33,016 nt of DNA, from NCBI RefSeq assembly GCF_000685075.1, contig NZ_BAYD01000114.1, forward strand, positions 1 through 33,016, read 5' to 3'. The notes beneath the pieces were generated by a model. It searched no databases. It saw only the letters and a list, made by a program, of their open reading frames with translations, and was not told the origin of the DNA. The position numbers and the translations under genes were made by a program. Below, piece by piece: positions 22,552 to 30,934 of this stretch. This DNA comes from Paraburkholderia oxyphila NBRC 105797 (lineage in GTDB: Bacteria; Pseudomonadota; Gammaproteobacteria; Burkholderiales; Burkholderiaceae). The stretch's first letter is position 1. Each line of letters begins with the position of its first letter.

Positions 22552-23241
22552 TTACATCGGCGTGAAATACGTGGGATAGCCGAGATGGTCCTCGATATCC
22601 TTCACGCCAGTCACACGTTCGGCACTAACGCAGATCGCCTTGCGCTCCTCCTCGGAACGCACTGTGCCCCAAAGATGGACCACGCCGTCTTTCACGACGA
22701 CGTTCTCCGCCGCCATCGCCCAACGATGCCCGTCGAGTGCGTGCAGCACCGCCTGGCGTATCGCTTCGTCGGAAGCGCGTGCGTCCACGTCGACCTGCGC
22801 CGCGCGTGCGAGCGCGCCGACCAGGTTCGAACGGCTGACGATGCCAAGCACTTTGCCATCGGCAACAACGGGTACGCGCTTGATGTGGTGCCGCTCGAGC
22901 AAGTCCGCGACGTCGGCCAGCGGCGTGGCGGGCAGCACCGAAATCACATTCTCCGTCATGATGTCGCTGACCTTGACGCCATGCTCCTTGAGGTACTCCG
23001 CCGCGAGCTTGCGGGTCGAATACAAAAATTCCGCGAGCCATGAACGCTGCGGTTTGCCCGTTCCCGTCTCCACGCGATGCAGCAGATCGCCTTCGCTCAC
23101 GAGACCGATAATCTTGCCGGCGTCGTCGACGACCGGCAGTCCACTGATGTGATGCTTCGCCATCAGTTCAGCCGCCTCAAAAACGGTCGCCGTGGCAACG
23201 ACGGACACGACGTCCGTGGTCATGATGTCCGATGCTTGCAT
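22552..23241 (-). CDS. CBS-CBS-BON protein
   Basis: The protein has 229 residues. The start chosen is ATG 23241 (MQASDIMTTDVVSV), with GAGGAGAA upstream; an extension to 23277 lacks support. CBS 1 (about 1-60, HHISGLPVVDDAGKIIGLVS) and CBS 2 (about 88-145, HHIKRVPVVADGKVLGIVS) form a Bateman module that binds adenosine nucleotides. The C-terminal BON domain (about 155-222) has VVVKDGVVHLWGTV. The combination couples energy-charge sensing to a membrane-binding domain. DosR-regulated Rv2626c is a CBS protein of related type but without BON. An FNR box is centred 75.5 bases upstream. Confidence 0.9.
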   Translation of the reverse strand: MQASDIMTTDVVSVVATATVFEAAELMAKHHISGLPVVDDAGKIIGLVSEGDLLHRVETGTGKPQRSWLAEFLYSTRKLAAEYLKEHGVKVSDIMTENVISVLPATPLADVADLLERHHIKRVPVVADGKVLGIVSRSNLVGALARAAQVDVDARASDEAIRQAVLHALDGHRWAMAAENVVVKDGVVHLWGTVRSEEERKAICVSAERVTGVKDIEDHLGYPTYFTPM

Positions 23242-23309
23242 GAGCGTTCTCCTCTGTGTAGGCCAGCACTTCGACACCAGCCAATGTAGCCATCTAAGGC
23301 TCCATTAAG

Positions 23310-23323
23310 TTGACGCTGATCAA
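23310..23323 (-). promoter_or_regulatory. FNR box upstream of CBS-BON gene
   Basis: TTGACGCTGATCAA, full consensus. Its centre (23316.5) predicts a minus-strand start near 23275, 34 bases before ATG 23241. Confidence 0.8.
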
Positions 23324-23705
23324 TTGAGCTCGAGCCCGAACGCCTGTGGCGCTGCCTTGGCCGAATCGACCGGGGAGCCGATTTTTCGCCACTGTGCGTC
23401 ACACAAGCTCTCGCTTGCGTCGCTTGCGACAAACACCGGTGCTGCGGCAGTGCGATGGAGGGTGACATTTAGAGGGGGGCAGCGAGCGCTGGAATGCGCG
23501 CGGCACGCGCCGGGTGCGGTGTGGACATCGCGCGGACTCAAGCGCTCCAACGCTGATTGCATCGAGAATGCGATGACGTAGATCAATTTGGTCCTGTAGC
23601 TGGTGCTCCATGATCCCAACAAGCGCCGCATTTTCCGTGTCGCGCTTTCGTTACCCGGCGATTGGCATGCATGCAACCGCTCTGGACTGCCCGAGGAGCG
23701 AACGC
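23324..23705. other. divergent intergenic region
   Basis: This lies between CBS-BON (minus) and the UbiB-like gene (plus). Frames here read as low-complexity and lack ribosome binding sites. It holds the FNR-like site 23573-23586. The upstream extension of the UbiB-like frame to 23610 is not supported because GAGGAG sits directly before GTG 23706. Confidence 0.5.
23573..23586 (+). promoter_or_regulatory. near-perfect FNR box upstream of UbiB-like gene
   Basis: ATGACGTAGATCAA departs from consensus only at the first base. Its centre (23579.5) predicts a start near 23621, 85 bases before GTG 23706. Confidence 0.55.
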
Positions 23706-25406
23706 GTGGACTCTAGGACGCAATCAACGCCGGCCACTAAAGCAAACGGAAAGACCGTTTCGGCACGGCTGCCGCGACTCATGCAAATCCTCCAGGCCAT
23801 GGTCGGCGCCGGTTGGGGACACTACGTCGAGCGGCTGCGAGTCGGCCGCCAGGCACTCGATACCGTATCTCCTCCTCCCTCACCCGGCATGCATGATGCG
23901 GTACGCGTTCGGGAGATGCTCGAGCGGCTCGGACCCGCTTTCGTCAAGTTCGGCCAGCTTCTGAGTCTGCGGCGCGACCTGCTGCCTCCTGCATGGATTG
24001 ACGAGCTGCAACGCCTTCAGGACAACGTTATGGCGTTTCCCGGCGAGCAGGCTCGCGCCATCGTCGAGCAGGAACTCGGCAGCCCGATTCTCGAGATCTT
24101 CGCCACGTTCGACGAGACGCCTCTTGCTGCCGCATCGATCGGACAGGTCCATACGGCATATCTAATGGACGGCACGAGCGTCGTTGTCAAGGTTCAGCGC
24201 CCCAGCATCGAACCAGTCATTCAAGCGGATGTTGCGATCATGCGTCTTCTGGCACGTCAGTTGGAAAAGCACGTCCCCGAGAGCCGCCGGTTCGGTCCGT
24301 CCGATCTCGTAGACGAGTTCGCGCGGCGCATTTCAGACGAGCTGGACTACGAGATCGAGGCACGCAGCGGCGAGCGGTTACGGGCGAACTTTGCGAACGA
24401 GCCGGATGTGTTCGTACCGTGCATCTATTGGGAACTGACCAGCCGGCACGTCCTGACGATGGAACGCTGCGTGGGCCACAAGCTTGTGGATCAGCTGCCT
24501 GCGGACCCTGCAAAACGACACCGGCTTGCCGCACGGTTGATGGAGTCGTTCCTCAAACAGGTCTTCGAGCAGGGCTTTTTCCACGGCGACCCGCATCCCG
24601 GCAATGTCTTTCTCCTCGTCGACGGCAGGCTGTGCTTCCACGACTTCGGAATCATGGGCGAGTTGACGGCCCACGATCAGGAAACCCTCGCGCAGCTTGT
24701 TCTTGCGGTGGGCTCGGCGGACGTCCCCTGGATTGTAGACGCGATATTCGAAATGGGCGTGGCCGCCTCAGGAGTCGACCGCGAAGCGCTCACCCGTGAC
24801 GTTTCGGATGCTTTCGTGGCGTATGGTGAGGCGGCAGGCAAAGGCTATTCGTTCAGCGAAATCGTGCGCCAGTTCTGCGAGCTCAGCCAGAAACACCAGA
24901 TCCGCCTGCCCCGTCAGTTCCTGCTTGTTTCGAAAGCGTTCATGCTCATTGAGTCGCAGGCGCTGGCGATCGATTCGAACTTCAATGCGCTCACGTCCCT
25001 GCGCGACTATGCGCCCCACCTGCTCAGTCGCAGGGGTTTGCAGGACCTCAATGCCATCGGCGTCGCCGGCAAGGGATTCCGCACACTGCGTTCATTGCAT
25101 CGCATTGCCGCGAGCCTTCCCGATATCCTGAACCGGGCCGTCGACGTGCTGAGTACCGGCAGGGCGACGCTTCATATCGAACACGACCAGTTGCGGGGGC
25201 TGGAGGGCCACATTGACCGTGCGAGCAACCGGCTTAGCCTGAGCCTGATCATTGCAAGCGTCGTGGTCGGATCCTCAATCGTGACGACGTTTCACGGCGG
25301 CCCGCACTATGCGGGGATTTCAACGCTGGGACTCGCGGGTTTCGTCATTGCCGCTGTCATGGGACTCACTTGGGCGATTGCCATTCTACGTTCGGGGAAG
25401 CTGTAA
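23706..25406 (+). CDS. UbiB/ABC1 (AarF) family atypical kinase
   Basis: From GTG 23706, seven bases after GAGGAG, the protein has 566 residues. The ABC1 hallmark KxGQ motif is FVKFGQLLSLRRDLLP (Lys81), followed by the Ala-rich nucleotide loop AAASIGQVH, the ATP-site Lys in VVVKVQRP, the catalytic loop FFHGDPHPGN and metal-binding DFG in CFHDFGIMG. Two membrane helices close the chain (about 510-530 and 535-560), as in UbiB. UbiB itself supports ubiquinone synthesis as an ATPase acting on lipids; many Burkholderiales carry extra copies like this of unknown substrate. Anaerobic control by an FNR-like box would be unusual for an oxygen-dependent ubiquinone step. Confidence 0.88.
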   Translation: MDSRTQSTPATKANGKTVSARLPRLMQILQAMVGAGWGHYVERLRVGRQALDTVSPPPSPGMHDAVRVREMLERLGPAFVKFGQLLSLRRDLLPPAWIDELQRLQDNVMAFPGEQARAIVEQELGSPILEIFATFDETPLAAASIGQVHTAYLMDGTSVVVKVQRPSIEPVIQADVAIMRLLARQLEKHVPESRRFGPSDLVDEFARRISDELDYEIEARSGERLRANFANEPDVFVPCIYWELTSRHVLTMERCVGHKLVDQLPADPAKRHRLAARLMESFLKQVFEQGFFHGDPHPGNVFLLVDGRLCFHDFGIMGELTAHDQETLAQLVLAVGSADVPWIVDAIFEMGVAASGVDREALTRDVSDAFVAYGEAAGKGYSFSEIVRQFCELSQKHQIRLPRQFLLVSKAFMLIESQALAIDSNFNALTSLRDYAPHLLSRRGLQDLNAIGVAGKGFRTLRSLHRIAASLPDILNRAVDVLSTGRATLHIEHDQLRGLEGHIDRASNRLSLSLIIASVVVGSSIVTTFHGGPHYAGISTLGLAGFVIAAVMGLTWAIAILRSGKL

Positions 25407-25525
25407 GCGCAGTCATTCCACGAATGCCTGTTTTGGTACCTTGAACATTTCTTCTTTCCTTCCTTAGTTCCATTGCGTACAACGACCTGCTCGAAGGCGA
25501 AATTTAAGGGGAGGCTCAGACTGAC

Positions 25526-27004
25526 ATGGGACGAACCGGAAATCGAACATACAGTGAGCTGAGTGTCGGCGACTCGGCGAGCCTCGTGCGAACGCTCACG
25601 CACCGCGACATCGAACTTCTTTCTGACATGGCGGGCGATGCGGCGCCCCTGAGTCTGGACCACGCAGAAAGCCGAAGCGGCCAGTTTCGGACGATCGTCC
25701 CGCACGGGACGTGGGCGGGTGCAATGCTCTCGGCCATACTCGGCACGCGCCTTCCCGGGCCTGGCACTGCCTGCGTCGATCAGTCCCTTCACTTCGGCAA
25801 GCCGATCGAACTCGGCGACATGATTACCTTCTCAGTTCGCGTCACTGACAAAGACGACCTAATGCATCGAATTACGTTGCAGTGCCAGGCAGTCAACCAG
25901 CGTGGAGAGGACGTCATCACCGGCGTCGCACCAGTCCTTGCTCCAACAGAAAAAATCCTGCGTTCAGCCGAAGCGCTTCCCGAATTCGAACTCATCGAAA
26001 ATGGGAGACGCTATGAGCGTCTTATCGCGATGACTCGCGGGCTCGAGCCCTTGCGCACGGCCATTGTGCATCCAGTAGACTCGGCTTCACTCGTCGGGGC
26101 CATCGAGGCCGCGCGTGCGAACCTCATCGTCCCGGTACTTGTTGGGCCAGAAGTCAGAATTCATACCGTCGCGGACTGCGCCCAGGTTGACCTCACCCCC
26201 TATGAGATCGTACCCACCGAGCATAGTGAAGCTGCAGCCGTACAAGCTGTAGCGATGGCGCGCGCCGGCAAGGTCCAGGCGCTCATGAAAGGCGCCCTCC
26301 ACACCGATGAACTGATGCATGCTGTAGTTGACACCGAGCAGGGATTGCGTACCGCGCGACGCATCAGCCACGTATTTTCGATCGACGCGCCTGCCTACCC
26401 AAGGCCATTATTCATCACGGACGCCGCAATCAATGTTTCTCCCACCCTCGATGACAAGCGCGGCATCATTCAGAATGCGATTGATCTCGCGCACGTGCTG
26501 GGCGTCGCTGAACCACGCGTCGCGATCCTTTCCGCCGTCGAAACCGTAACCGGGAAACTGCGCTCCACGCTCGATGCCGCTGCGCTTTGCAAAATGGCCG
26601 ATTGCGGACAGATCAAGGGTGGCATCCTCGACGGGCCGCTCGCATTCGATAACGCCTTGTCCGAAGAAGCTGCAAAGACCAAGGGCATCAAGTCACCGGT
26701 CGCTGGCCGCGCCGATATCCTGGTCGTACCGGATCTTGAAGCTGGCAACATGCTTGCCAAGCAGCTCGAGTATCTCGCCGGCGCCGAGATCGCAGGAATC
26801 GTGCTCGGCGCGCGCGTACCGATCATCTTGACAAGCCGCGCCGATAAAACCGTCTCGCGGCTTGCATCCTGCGCGATTGCGTTGCTGCTCGCGCAGCATA
26901 CAGCCGGTGTGAAGTCCTCAGCGATTCCATTCCTTTGCTCAACGCTGGCTAGTCACGCGTCAAGTTTTCAGTACTTCCGGGCCACAGGTTCGCGCCCCCA
27001 GTGA
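25526..27004 (+). CDS. MaoC-like hydratase fused to phosphate acetyl/butyryltransferase
   Basis: The protein has 492 residues from ATG 25526; GGGGAGG lies upstream at a longer than ideal spacing. The N-terminal domain (about 1-140) is a MaoC hot-dog fold (LTHRDIELLSDMAGDAAPLSLD, then FRTIVPHGTWAGAMLSAILG). The C-terminal domain (about 165-465) is phosphotransacetylase/phosphate butyryltransferase (VQALMKGALHTDELMHAVV, GIIQNAIDLAHVLGV, KSPVAGRADILVVPDLEAGN). It should convert acyl-CoA and phosphate to acyl phosphate, a step toward substrate-level ATP. The acetate kinase gene that usually follows is absent. The last about 29 residues after AQHTAGVK are unlike the family and may mark a 3' rearrangement. 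Confidence 0.87.
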   Translation: MGRTGNRTYSELSVGDSASLVRTLTHRDIELLSDMAGDAAPLSLDHAESRSGQFRTIVPHGTWAGAMLSAILGTRLPGPGTACVDQSLHFGKPIELGDMITFSVRVTDKDDLMHRITLQCQAVNQRGEDVITGVAPVLAPTEKILRSAEALPEFELIENGRRYERLIAMTRGLEPLRTAIVHPVDSASLVGAIEAARANLIVPVLVGPEVRIHTVADCAQVDLTPYEIVPTEHSEAAAVQAVAMARAGKVQALMKGALHTDELMHAVVDTEQGLRTARRISHVFSIDAPAYPRPLFITDAAINVSPTLDDKRGIIQNAIDLAHVLGVAEPRVAILSAVETVTGKLRSTLDAAALCKMADCGQIKGGILDGPLAFDNALSEEAAKTKGIKSPVAGRADILVVPDLEAGNMLAKQLEYLAGAEIAGIVLGARVPIILTSRADKTVSRLASCAIALLLAQHTAGVKSSAIPFLCSTLASHASSFQYFRATGSRPQ

Positions 27005-27049
27005 AAAGCATAGACGCCCACCGGAAGGAAATATGCGAAGGAGGCTGAA

Positions 27050-28066
27050 ATGAGCGCCCAACCACAACTCGCGCAGGAATCGGACTCCCTGCCGCTCAAC
27101 CGCGGTTACGTGTTCTCCGCGAACGGAGTCGGCCACAAGATCAACGCGAATGAGGCCCGCGAACGGCTCATGGATCTGGATAGCGAGGCGGCGGGATTCG
27201 TCTGGTTGCATTTTCATAACGTCCCTGCCGTTTTGAGTGGCTGGCCGACGCAGCTTGCGAAACTGCCCCCGGGATTCGGCGATACACTTCGAGAAGGTTT
27301 GCGCTCGACCCGCGTCGAGCACGTCCGTCAAAACCTGATCGCCGTCGTCAATGACGTCGACTATGATTTTGAGCGAAAGGGCCCGATCAAGGTCGCGACC
27401 CTGTGGATAAGCGTCGGAGCTCGCTGTCTTCTGAGTGTGCACAGTCTTCCTCTACGTTCTGTTGATCAATTAAGCTGCGAAGTCGAAGCTGGGGTCGCCT
27501 TTTCCAGTCCGATGGCGCTCCTGGTCCGGCTTATGCAAGGGCAGGCGGATCTGCTGTTTGGCATCGTGCGAAGCGCAACTCAAACAGCCAACGAAGTGGA
27601 AATCGCCTTGCGCACCGGGACACTGCCGAAGCGCTCGAGTCTGGGTGGCATTCGTCGCGACCTTGTACACCTGCGACGCTTGTTGGCCCCCGAACCGGCT
27701 GCCCTGTTTCGGCTCATCAATCGTCCGCCCCGTTGGGTCCGGGACGAAGACGTACAATCCCTGAGGCAGTCCGCTGAGGAATTCTCCCTGGCGCTGCGTG
27801 ACATGGCGAGTCTTCAAGAGCGCATCCAATTGCTCGAAGAGGAAATTGCAGCAAAGGTCGCCGAGCACACCAATCGGAGCGTGCTGATACTGACTGCCGT
27901 TACGGTCATCGCTTTACCGATCAACCTGATTTCGGGCCTGCTGGGCATGAACATAGGCGGCGTTCCCTTTCGGCATACGGAGAACGGGTTCTCGATCGTC
28001 TTTCTGTTGTCAACCGTCTTGACCAGCTTGAGCGCGTGGCTCATTTTCCGGAAAAAGCACGATTGA
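27050..28066 (+). CDS. CorA/ZntB-type divalent cation transporter
   Basis: The protein has 338 residues; ATG 27050 is preceded by GGAGG. The N-terminal two thirds form the cytoplasmic funnel (FVWLHFHNVP near residue 50, then long helices to about 270). Two C-terminal membrane helices follow. The pore signature GMN is present in SGLLGMNIGGVPF, the GxP ending being more like ZntB than CorA, so zinc rather than magnesium is the likelier ion. It begins 45 bases after the Pta fusion, with no FNR box between, and probably shares its transcript. Confidence 0.87.
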   Translation: MSAQPQLAQESDSLPLNRGYVFSANGVGHKINANEARERLMDLDSEAAGFVWLHFHNVPAVLSGWPTQLAKLPPGFGDTLREGLRSTRVEHVRQNLIAVVNDVDYDFERKGPIKVATLWISVGARCLLSVHSLPLRSVDQLSCEVEAGVAFSSPMALLVRLMQGQADLLFGIVRSATQTANEVEIALRTGTLPKRSSLGGIRRDLVHLRRLLAPEPAALFRLINRPPRWVRDEDVQSLRQSAEEFSLALRDMASLQERIQLLEEEIAAKVAEHTNRSVLILTAVTVIALPINLISGLLGMNIGGVPFRHTENGFSIVFLLSTVLTSLSAWLIFRKKHD

Positions 28067-28329
28067 AAGCGCCTGGCGCGAACCCCAAGGACTCGCTGCT
28101 ATGCACGAAGCGCCGCAAGGATCTCCGCCGCGGCGACCGGACCATCGACGATTTCCCGGAGGAAACGCTGCTTGACGTTCCATCGTGTGCAGACGTGTGA
28201 TGCGAATTCGCTTTCTGCGCGGTCGGCCGAAGCTGCGCACAGTACGGTAATTTCGACTTTCTATGAGCAGCGCGCGGAACTGCCTGCTTCGTACGCTCAA
28301 TCTTCAGCTTGTGGGGGCGCGGCGCTCAT
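28067..28329. other. convergent gap with a possible gene remnant
   Basis: On the minus strand 28099-28260 is an open frame whose C-terminal part reads VKQRFLREIVDGPVAAAEIL, with protein-like composition. It has no start codon or ribosome binding site and begins directly after an in-frame stop. I cannot name it; it may be the tail of a deleted gene or chance. Confidence 0.3.
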
Positions 28330-29211
28330 CTATCGGGCTTCGTCACGGGCGAGCCGCGCGCGAATCTCGGACAGCTCCTTGCGCCGCTCCGCCGTTGTCT
28401 CGGGATACTGCAAGTTCAACCTGTCAAGCGTGTCCAGGATGATCTGGGAAACGATGAGCCGGGCGTTCTCCTTGTCATCCGCGGGAACGACGTACCATGG
28501 AGCGTATCGTGTGCTCGTCGCACTGAAACATTGCTCATAGGCTGTCATGTATTGCGCCCAGAACTTTCGCTCCTCGACGTCTGCGGTGCTGAATTTCCAG
28601 TTCTTGTCGGGTTCGTCGATGCGTGCGAGAAAACGCTTGCGCTGTTCTTCCTTCGAGAGGTGCAGAAAAAACTTGACAATGCGCGTATCGTTGCGATGCA
28701 GGTGACTCTCAAGGTCGTTGATCGAACGATAGCGGCCCCGCCAAACGGCTTCGCCAGCGCGGGCCTCATGGGACAAGCCCTCACTGTGCAGGATCTCCGG
28801 ATGTACCCGAAGAATCAACACTTCCTCGTAGTAGGAGCGGTTGAAAATTCCGATTTGGCCACGCTGCGGAAGGTCGCGAGTGGTGCGCCAAAGGAAATCG
28901 TGCTGAAGCTCTACCACGTTCGGGTGCTTGAAGCTGAACACCTGGCAACCCTGTGGATTGACGCCCGACATGACGTGCTTGATCACACCGTCTTTTCCCG
29001 CTGCATCCATCGCCTGAAATATGAACAGCACCGCATAGCGATTGTCGGCATAGAGTGCGCTTTGCAGCGCACTTAATTGCCTGATGTGGTCGGTCAGTAT
29101 CGCATGATACTGACCCTTCGATTTATACACTGGCGCCATACATGTCGGCCACTGGTCAAGTTCAACCAAGACGTTTTCATGAACCCGGAAGTTATCGGAG
29201 TTGATTTTCAT
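28330..29211 (-). CDS. ppk2: PPK2-family polyphosphate kinase
   Basis: The protein has 293 residues. ATG 29211 is chosen because GGGAG lies seven bases upstream; an in-frame GTG at 29217 is too close to it. The P-loop is FIFQAMDAAGKDGVIKHVMSG (64-84), the second motif is GQIGIFNRSYYEEVLILRVHP, and the lid contains RRYRS-like Arg residues (WRGRYRSINDLESHL), all typical of PPK2. It transfers phosphate between polyphosphate and nucleotides (ADP/GDP or AMP); the length and single domain suggest class I or III. It would let dormant cells draw on polyphosphate. I see no FNR box directly upstream. Confidence 0.93.
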   Translation of the reverse strand: MKINSDNFRVHENVLVELDQWPTCMAPVYKSKGQYHAILTDHIRQLSALQSALYADNRYAVLFIFQAMDAAGKDGVIKHVMSGVNPQGCQVFSFKHPNVVELQHDFLWRTTRDLPQRGQIGIFNRSYYEEVLILRVHPEILHSEGLSHEARAGEAVWRGRYRSINDLESHLHRNDTRIVKFFLHLSKEEQRKRFLARIDEPDKNWKFSTADVEERKFWAQYMTAYEQCFSATSTRYAPWYVVPADDKENARLIVSQIILDTLDRLNLQYPETTAERRKELSEIRARLARDEAR

Positions 29212-29609
29212 GTCCACTCTCCCAGTCAGAACCGAACGAAATCACGCCCCATGGCACCATGTGAAAACTGCGCATTGGTGAACATCCGGCCTGTCTGTGG
29301 CAAGCGTGTTCCCCCCAATGGGTTTCGCCCGACGGCTCCTTCTTGTGATCCACAGCTTCGGGAGCCAAAAGATTATGCAGACTTTTTCGCCGACGGGCCG
29401 CCCTGTTTGCCACTGGATCAAATCAGTTGGGCAAATAATGAAAAAATATCGCGATTGAAGGATGAATCGATGCCCCCTGCAGGCTGCAATGGTTCTATAT
29501 GAATGAGATGGCGACACGGATCGGGACGTGGAGGATGGCAGGCTCGCGCACCGTTTGCGCGAGACAAGTGTTCCTGTTGGCCAAAGGCCGTAGGTGAGTG
29601 CAACGCCAA
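29212..29609. other. intergenic region upstream of PPK2
   Basis: This A/T-richer stretch has no supported gene. Frames crossing it are shadows of PPK2 or lack starts. No full FNR box is present. Confidence 0.4.
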
Positions 29610-29648
29610 GCCTCCCTTCGGCCGGTCAATGTCGATCCGAAGGGAGGC
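29610..29648 (-). terminator. 12-bp inverted repeat, possible terminator of small gene
   Basis: GCCTCCCTTCGG (29610-29621) and CCGAAGGGAGGC (29637-29648) are perfectly complementary around a 15-base loop. It lies 35 bases past the stop of the 80-residue gene. No T run follows, so it is not a classic rho-independent terminator and could instead stabilise the 3' end. Confidence 0.5.
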
Positions 29649-29683
29649 CGAACGCAGAACAAGTCCACGGACCTGCTGTGATA

Positions 29684-29926
29684 TCAGGTCAGATCATATT
29701 CGCGCATCATTTCGGCGATCACCGCTTTCAAAGGCGCCATGCACTCTTGCGCAACCAATCGAAACTCGTCGATGACCCAATTACAACCACCGTTCGCCGC
29801 CGGATCGACCTTGCGTGGGATCGGGATGTCGCAATCACGACAGCTGTCATCGAGATCGGCACTTTCTTGAATCCTGCGCAGAATTTCCGCTCTAATCTTT
29901 TCAGCAGTACCCACATTCTTAATCAT
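29684..29926 (-). CDS. small FNR-associated hypothetical protein (80 aa)
   Basis: The start is ATG 29926, chosen because GGAGG precedes it by five bases; the longer frame to 30031 runs through the promoter. The 80 residues begin MIKNVGTAEKIRAEILRRIQ and carry CRDCDIPIPRK in the middle, NGGCNWVIDEF, and a helical C-terminus VAQECMAPLKAVIAEMM. Four Cys, two as CRDC, could bind a metal. No membrane segment or signal is seen. I do not recognise the family. A full FNR box centred 103.5 bases upstream and a stem-loop downstream frame it as a complete unit. Confidence 0.72.
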   Translation of the reverse strand: MIKNVGTAEKIRAEILRRIQESADLDDSCRDCDIPIPRKVDPAANGGCNWVIDEFRLVAQECMAPLKAVIAEMMREYDLT

Positions 29927-30022
29927 TTCTGCCTCCATCGCTTCATCACTCTTGTTTAAATCACGCGTATATCCGATACGCCAAATTGCGTTTTTATTTT
30001 TGCGTGCTGGACTCAGAGAGTA

Positions 30023-30036
30023 TTGACACACATCAA
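30023..30036 (-). promoter_or_regulatory. FNR box upstream of 80-residue gene
   Basis: TTGACACACATCAA, full consensus. Its centre (30029.5) predicts a minus-strand start near 29988, 62 bases before ATG 29926. Confidence 0.8.
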
Positions 30037-30118
30037 CGGGTGTCGCCTTTACAGAGGTAGGGTAAGTGCATACGTCTCCAAAAATTCAGCCGTTTAAAGC
30101 CGGAAAACAGGAAAAGGG

Positions 30119-30900
30119 GGCTCTGTTGCAGTAAGGCGTTCCGCTATGATGTGCGGAACGACATGAAACTGAAAGCTCGATGAAGATGTTGAATCTGGCG
30201 GTGGCCCGAGTGCTCAAACGCCTGCACTATCCGCTGGATGTGATCCTGACCTGCGTGCGCTGGTACGTGGCCTATCCACTGAGCCTGCGGAACCTCGAGG
30301 AAATGATGGCCGAACGCGGCGTTTCGGTCGATCATTCGACTGTGCACCGCTGGGCGGTCAAGCTGTTGCCGGTGCTGGAGAAAGCGTTTCGCCTCCGCAA
30401 GCGGCCGGTGGGCAAGAGCTGGCGCATGGACGAGACGTACATTCGCGTCAAGGGCGAATGGCGATATCTTTACCGGGCCGTCGACAAGTACGGCAACACC
30501 ATCGACTTTCTGCTACGCGCCCATCGGGACAAGACTGCAGCCCGACGTTACTTTGAAAAATCGATCGCCCAGAATGGCGCGCCCGAGACGGTGACCATCG
30601 ACAAAAGCGGTGCCAATCTCGCCGCGCTTGAAGCGATCAATGCTGAGCGTGAAACGCCCATCAAGATCCGCCAGTCGAAATACCTCAATAATCTGGTCGA
30701 GCAGGACCATCGGTCGATCAAGCGACGAACGCGGCCTATGCTGGGATTCAAGACTTTTCGCTGTGCCCGGATCCTTCTGGCCGGCATCGAACTGATGCAC
30801 ATGATCGTGAAAGGACAGATGAAGCCCGCTCGCGAAGCCCATCTGTCCGCCGCTGATCAATTCTACAACCTCGCAATATAAGCAGTACTTCGCATATCGA
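30119..30900 (+). mobile_element. IS6-family insertion sequence, right end not found
   Basis: The left end GGCTCTGTTGCA (from 30119) resembles the GGCACTGTTGCAAA terminal repeat of IS26-like IS6 elements. The transposase gene follows. No complementary copy of the left end occurs in the 100 bases after the transposase stop; instead MFS transporter sequence begins. The right boundary given is therefore approximate and the element looks truncated. Confidence 0.7.
30180..30881 (+). CDS. IS6-family transposase
   Basis: The protein has 233 residues from ATG 30180. The DDE catalytic core is visible: first Asp in WRMDETYIRVKGEWRYLYRAVD, second in TIDKSGANL, Glu in NNLVEQDHRSIKRR. The N-terminal part VILTCVRWYVAYPLSLRNLEEMMAERGV and STVHRW is the usual IS6 DNA-binding region. 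The length matches complete family members, so the enzyme may be active, although the element seems to lack its right terminal repeat. Confidence 0.93.
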   Translation: MKMLNLAVARVLKRLHYPLDVILTCVRWYVAYPLSLRNLEEMMAERGVSVDHSTVHRWAVKLLPVLEKAFRLRKRPVGKSWRMDETYIRVKGEWRYLYRAVDKYGNTIDFLLRAHRDKTAARRYFEKSIAQNGAPETVTIDKSGANLAALEAINAERETPIKIRQSKYLNNLVEQDHRSIKRRTRPMLGFKTFRCARILLAGIELMHMIVKGQMKPAREAHLSAADQFYNLAI

Positions 30901-30934
30901 TCTCACTCGCCCCTCGATCGTTACCGCGACAAAG

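Noticed and set aside
23324..23581. 85-residue plus frame after the FNR box
   Set aside because: Low-complexity sequence, no ribosome binding site, and it overlaps the promoter region of the UbiB-like gene.
27461..27475. TTGATCAATTAA in the CorA/ZntB-like gene as an FNR site
   Set aside because: The half-sites overlap with the wrong spacing and it is inside coding sequence.
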